Shown here piece by piece: positions 61,115 to 64,000 of a stretch of 64,000 nt of DNA. A program made the translations under genes and the position numbers. The notes beneath the pieces were generated by a model. The model was given only the letters and a program-made list of their open reading frames with translations, was not told where the DNA came from and did no database searches. Source of the stretch: UBA9676 sp963741615 (GTDB lineage Bacteria; Actinomycetota; Actinomycetes; Streptosporangiales; Streptosporangiaceae); assembly GCA_963741615.1 (NCBI GenBank), contig CAVUIU010000028.1, positions 124,001 through 188,000 of the forward strand, written 5' to 3'. Within the stretch, counting starts at the first letter, position 1. Each line of letters begins with the position of its first letter.

Positions 61115-62665
61115 ATGGGATCGCTCGGCTTCTGGCGGCGCGCCCTGGCTGATCCGCGATGGATCGCGGTGGTCGAGCCGGACGGCACGCCCCACGCCGC
61201 CGGCGATGTGCTGGCGCGGGTCAACCAGCTCACCCACGGCCTGCGTGCCCGAGGCCTGCGGACCGGTGACGGTGTGGCCGTCCTGGCGCCCAACGGGATC
61301 GCGCCGCTGGAGGTCTACCTGGCCGCCCTCCAGGCCGGCTGGTATGTCACCCCCATCAACTGGCACTTCACCGTCCCGGAGATTGCCTACATCGTGCGTG
61401 ACAGTGAGGCGAAGGCCTTCTTCGTGCACGAGCGGTTCGGCGTGGCCGGGGCCAGGGCCGCCGACGAGGCGGGAGTGCCGGCCGGCGGGCGGATCAGCTA
61501 CGGGGAGGTGCCGGGGTTCCGCCCGGTGGAATGCGTCCGCGAGGGCCAGCCCACCGGCCTGCCGGAGCACCGGACCGCCGGCGCCGCCATGCACTACACC
61601 TCTGGCACCACCGGGCGGCCGAAGGGGGTGCGCCGGGCGCTGTCCGGTCTTGACCCGGACATGGCCGCCGAGCTGCTTTCCGCGCTGCCCCAGTTCTTCG
61701 GCATCACCACCGGGGCGCCGAACGTGCATCTGGTCACATCGCCGCACTACCACACGGCGGTGACGGTGTTCGGGTGCGGCGCCGCCCAGATGGGGCACTG
61801 CCTGGTCTACATGGACTCCTGGGACTCCGAGCAGGCACTGGCGCTGGTGGAGCGGTACCGGGTGACCAACACCCACATGGTGCCGACCCAGTTCAAGCGG
61901 ATGCTCGCGCTGCCGGACGAGGTACGGCAGCGCTACGACCTTTCCTCGATGCGCTGGCTGCTGCACGCGGCCGCGCCGTGCCCGGTGGGGATCAAGCACG
62001 CGATGCTGGACTGGTGGGGGCCGCGTGTGTACGAGTACTACGCGGCCACCGAAGGTGGCGGCACGATCGCGACCCCGGAGGACTGGCAGGCCCGGCCGGG
62101 GACGGTCGGCAAGCCGTGGCCGGTCAGCGAGATCATGATCGCCGACGACGATGGGAAACAGTGCCCTCCCGGGGTGGCCGGCATCGTGTACATGCGGATG
62201 ACGCTGCCCGATTTCGTGTACAAAGGCGACCCGGCCAAGACCGAGGCGAACCGGTTGCGTGGGTTCTTCACCGTCGGCGACGTCGGCTACCTCGACGCGG
62301 ATGGCTACCTGTTCCTGTGCGACCGGAAGTGCGACATGATCATCTCTGGTGGGGCGAACATCTACCCGGCCGAGGTCGAGGCCGCGATCATCATGCACCC
62401 GATGGTGGCCGATGTGGCGGTGTTCGGTATCCCCGACGACGACTGGGGTGAGTCGGTCAAGGCCGTGGTCGAACCGGTGGACGGGGCCTTCGCCGGGCCG
62501 GACCTGGCAGCGGACATCCTCGCCTCGCTGGAAGGCCGGCTGTCCCGGATGAAATGGCCGAGATCGGTCGATTTCATCGACGAGATGCCGCGCGACCCCA
62601 GCGGCAAGCTGCTCAAGCGCCGTCTGCGCGAGCCGTACTGGAAGGGCGTAAGCAGCCCCATCTGA
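61115..62665 (+). CDS. Acyl-CoA synthetase (fatty/bile acid-CoA ligase type)
   Basis: A 516-residue adenylate-forming ligase. AMP-binding loop MHYTSGTTGRPKGVRRAL, YEYYAATEGGG, the hinge FFTVGDVGYLDADGYLFLCD then RKCDMIISGGANIYPAEVEA, and the catalytic Lys in MPRDPSGKLLKRRLREPYW. The pattern MDSWDSEQALALVERYRVTN is typical of the FadD4-like/bile-acid-CoA ligase group. ATG 61115 (GGGAGGT upstream). It is divergent from the antiporter. Confidence 0.9.
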   Translation: MGSLGFWRRALADPRWIAVVEPDGTPHAAGDVLARVNQLTHGLRARGLRTGDGVAVLAPNGIAPLEVYLAALQAGWYVTPINWHFTVPEIAYIVRDSEAKAFFVHERFGVAGARAADEAGVPAGGRISYGEVPGFRPVECVREGQPTGLPEHRTAGAAMHYTSGTTGRPKGVRRALSGLDPDMAAELLSALPQFFGITTGAPNVHLVTSPHYHTAVTVFGCGAAQMGHCLVYMDSWDSEQALALVERYRVTNTHMVPTQFKRMLALPDEVRQRYDLSSMRWLLHAAAPCPVGIKHAMLDWWGPRVYEYYAATEGGGTIATPEDWQARPGTVGKPWPVSEIMIADDDGKQCPPGVAGIVYMRMTLPDFVYKGDPAKTEANRLRGFFTVGDVGYLDADGYLFLCDRKCDMIISGGANIYPAEVEAAIIMHPMVADVAVFGIPDDDWGESVKAVVEPVDGAFAGPDLAADILASLEGRLSRMKWPRSVDFIDEMPRDPSGKLLKRRLREPYWKGVSSPI

Positions 62666-62701
62666 AGCCCGGTGCCGGTGACCCCCCGGATGTGTTCGCG
62701 G

Positions 62702-63759
62702 TCAGCGCGGGCCCGCGACGGTGGCGGTAGCCGTGGCGGCGAGGGTGTCGAGCAGGTGATCCACGGCGAGCGGGTCGGGCGGCTGGCCGTAGGTGACCGC
62801 GAGCACCTGACGGCGCGCGCCCGGCAGGGGCTGCGCACGGATGCCGGGATGGCGGGCCGCGTGGATCGCCAGGCCGGGCAGGATGGTGACGCCCAGCCCC
62901 GCCGCGACCATCGCCTGCGCGGCGACGTGGTCATCGGTGGTGATGGCGATCTTCGGGCTGAACCCGGCATTCTCGCAGAGCCAGATCAGATGACCGCGGC
63001 AGTGCTCGCAGCCGGCGATCCAGGGATTGTGCGCGTGAGCGGCCAGGTCGGGCTGGCCGCTCACGCGGGCGGCGGGTGCCGTCCGCCGGGGGGCGGGACA
63101 CCAGCGGCGGGCGGGGCACCAGTGGCTGGCGGGGCACCAGTGGCTGGCAGGACACCAGTGGCTGGCAGGACACCAGTGGCTGGCACGGCGCGGGGCCTGG
63201 GGGCGCCGGGCTGGGGCCTGGTCACCAGGTGAACCTGCTCGTCGAGGATCAGCCGGATCCTGGCTCCGTCCGCGTCTTCGGGCGGTCCGACCGGGATTCC
63301 GTCCTGCATGTGCCTGACAACCAGTGCGATGTCCACCTGGCCGGCCCGCAGCATCCGCATTGCCTCTGGCGGCTCGGCCTCCACCAGCAGCAGGTCGATC
63401 CCCGGATGCACGGCTGCCAGGTGGGACAGCGCGGCTGGCACGATGGTCGCCAGCGCCGAGGCGAATCCCGCCAGCCGGATCCGTTCCTGCTGCTGCTCGA
63501 CGTGGTCGGCCAGTTCCCGCTCGGCGGCGTCCATCCTGCCCAGGATCTCCTCCGCCCGCCCGGCGAGGAGGCGGCCCGCGTCGGTCAGCCGGATGCCCCG
63601 CCCCGATCGCTGGGTGAGCGTGGCCCCGGTCTCGGCTTCCAGCCGTGCCAGATGATGGCTGACCGATGGCTGGGCGTAGTTCAGCGCCCGGGCCGCGGCT
63701 GTCACCGATCCATGCTGGGCCACCGCGACCAGGACACGTAGCCGGGTCACGTCCAGCAT
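62702..63759 (-). pseudogene. LysR family regulator with minisatellite and frameshift
   Basis: A LysR regulator of about 352 residues. From ATG 63759 the first frame gives the HTH (MLDVTRLRVLVAVAQHGSVT, ALNYAQPSVSHHLARLEAE) and the first half of the effector domain (LILDEQVHLVTRPQP), then a run of PATG-type hexapeptides. The second half is in another frame (NPWIAGCEHCRGHLIWLCEN, MVAAGLGVTILPGLAIHAAR). The shift is consistent with one base missing from the G6 run at 63089-63094 (C-run on the coding strand). The insertion interrupts the effector domain. Confidence 0.8.
63099..63188. repeat. 18-bp tandem repeat inside the LysR gene
   Basis: About five 18-bp units with consensus ACCAGTGGCTGGCAGGAC; the two central units are identical. 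On the coding (minus) strand it encodes PATGVL/PATGAP hexapeptides. Frame is kept by the unit length, so copy-number change would alter only the linker length. Confidence 0.92.
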
Positions 63760-63882
63760 GCAGCAATGATAGATCGTCTCGATCAGACGAGGCAGACCTA
63801 GTGATCTGGCAGTTTTCCCCGGTTCACCGGCCACGGGGGGCACATCCTGGGGCATATGGCGCGACTGCGGGGGCCACGGCTC

Positions 63883-64000
63883 TCATCCGCCGGGCGGCGG
63901 GTGTGCGTAGAGCCGCAGCGTGAAGCCTGGGCCGGTATGCCCGAGGTACTCCGCTACGTCGCCGGTCATGGCCCGATGACGGGCACATCGCCGATCTGAC
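63883..64000 (-). CDS. C-terminal end of a possible tyrosine recombinase (partial)
   Basis: Minus-strand frame from the window edge to TGA at 63883. It reads DVAEYLGHTGPGFTLRLYAH then PPPGG. The pattern LGHxxxxxTLxxYxH is that of the C-terminal catalytic box of tyrosine recombinases/integrases (second His and the nucleophile Tyr). The segment just before it is poorly integrase-like, so it could be a remnant. The rest is outside the window. Confidence 0.45.
   Translation of the reverse strand, partial: SDRRCARHRAMTGDVAEYLGHTGPGFTLRLYAHPPPGG

Noticed and set aside
63099..63188. LPATG motifs as sortase signals
   Set aside because: They lie inside a cytoplasmic LysR gene, are made by an 18-bp repeat and have no following helix or basic tail.

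Overview
The window is GC-rich DNA from an actinomycete, probably a filamentous, Streptosporangiales- or Trebonia-like lineage. This is a guess from gene content: DUF3107, the prfB-ftsE-ftsX-smpB-ssrA order, an XRE/DUF5753 + DUF397 + SAV2177-type methyltransferase trio, a two-gene-type Ku, a large NAD-dependent glutamate dehydrogenase, and frequent GTG starts with 4-bp ATGA/GTGA overlaps. No species was identified.

0-12.9 kb is mixed housekeeping and accessory DNA: DUF3107, a TetR regulator coupled to a small acidic protein and a divergent flavoprotein, Ku, an aldo/keto reductase with NagA, PadR with a broken GH5 hydrolase, a broken SDR, an AT-richer orphan membrane protein, a HAD phosphatase, a Vsr-type endonuclease and an MFS remnant. 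12.9-26.3 kb is amino-acid and carbon metabolism (PruA, a HAD-like protein, a ChrA-like transporter, acetoacetyl-CoA synthetase, tryptophan dioxygenase, a GDH interrupted by two frameshifts). 25.2-31.8 kb is the translation-quality and division core: prfB, a zinc-ribbon membrane protein, ftsE, ftsX, smpB, a penicillin-binding-protein homologue that has lost all three catalytic motifs, a probable ECF-sigma promoter with a strongly structured transcript, and tmRNA.

37-55.9 kb is the most coherent accessory unit. Five near-identical palindromes (TGACTG-N6-CAGTCA type) lie at the starts of a Rieske oxygenase, a DAO-family flavoenzyme, a divergent CrtI-like flavoenzyme/TetR pair, a PotD-like binding protein and a class III aminotransferase. 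The TetR gene is followed directly by a PotA-like ATPase, and PotB/C/D-like genes lie nearby. Together with an acyl-CoA dehydrogenase, a cupin and an ADP-forming acyl-CoA synthetase, this looks like one TetR-controlled uptake and breakdown system for an amine-containing compound. The substrate is unknown. A resident regulatory trio (methyltransferase, XRE, DUF397) splits the transporter genes.

56-64 kb holds a secreted DUF1906/SH3 protein, DUF3054, a frameshifted DUF2254 protein, a flavodoxin-like protein, a cation antiporter, an acyl-CoA synthetase, a LysR gene with an internal 18-bp minisatellite and a frameshift, and the tail of a possible integrase.

Seven otherwise well-conserved genes carry frameshifts, mostly equivalent to one missing base in GC-rich or homopolymer sequence. 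Assembly error must be excluded before any of these is called a pseudogene. Tandem minisatellites are another theme, some inside coding genes (chrA-like, LysR) and others intergenic.
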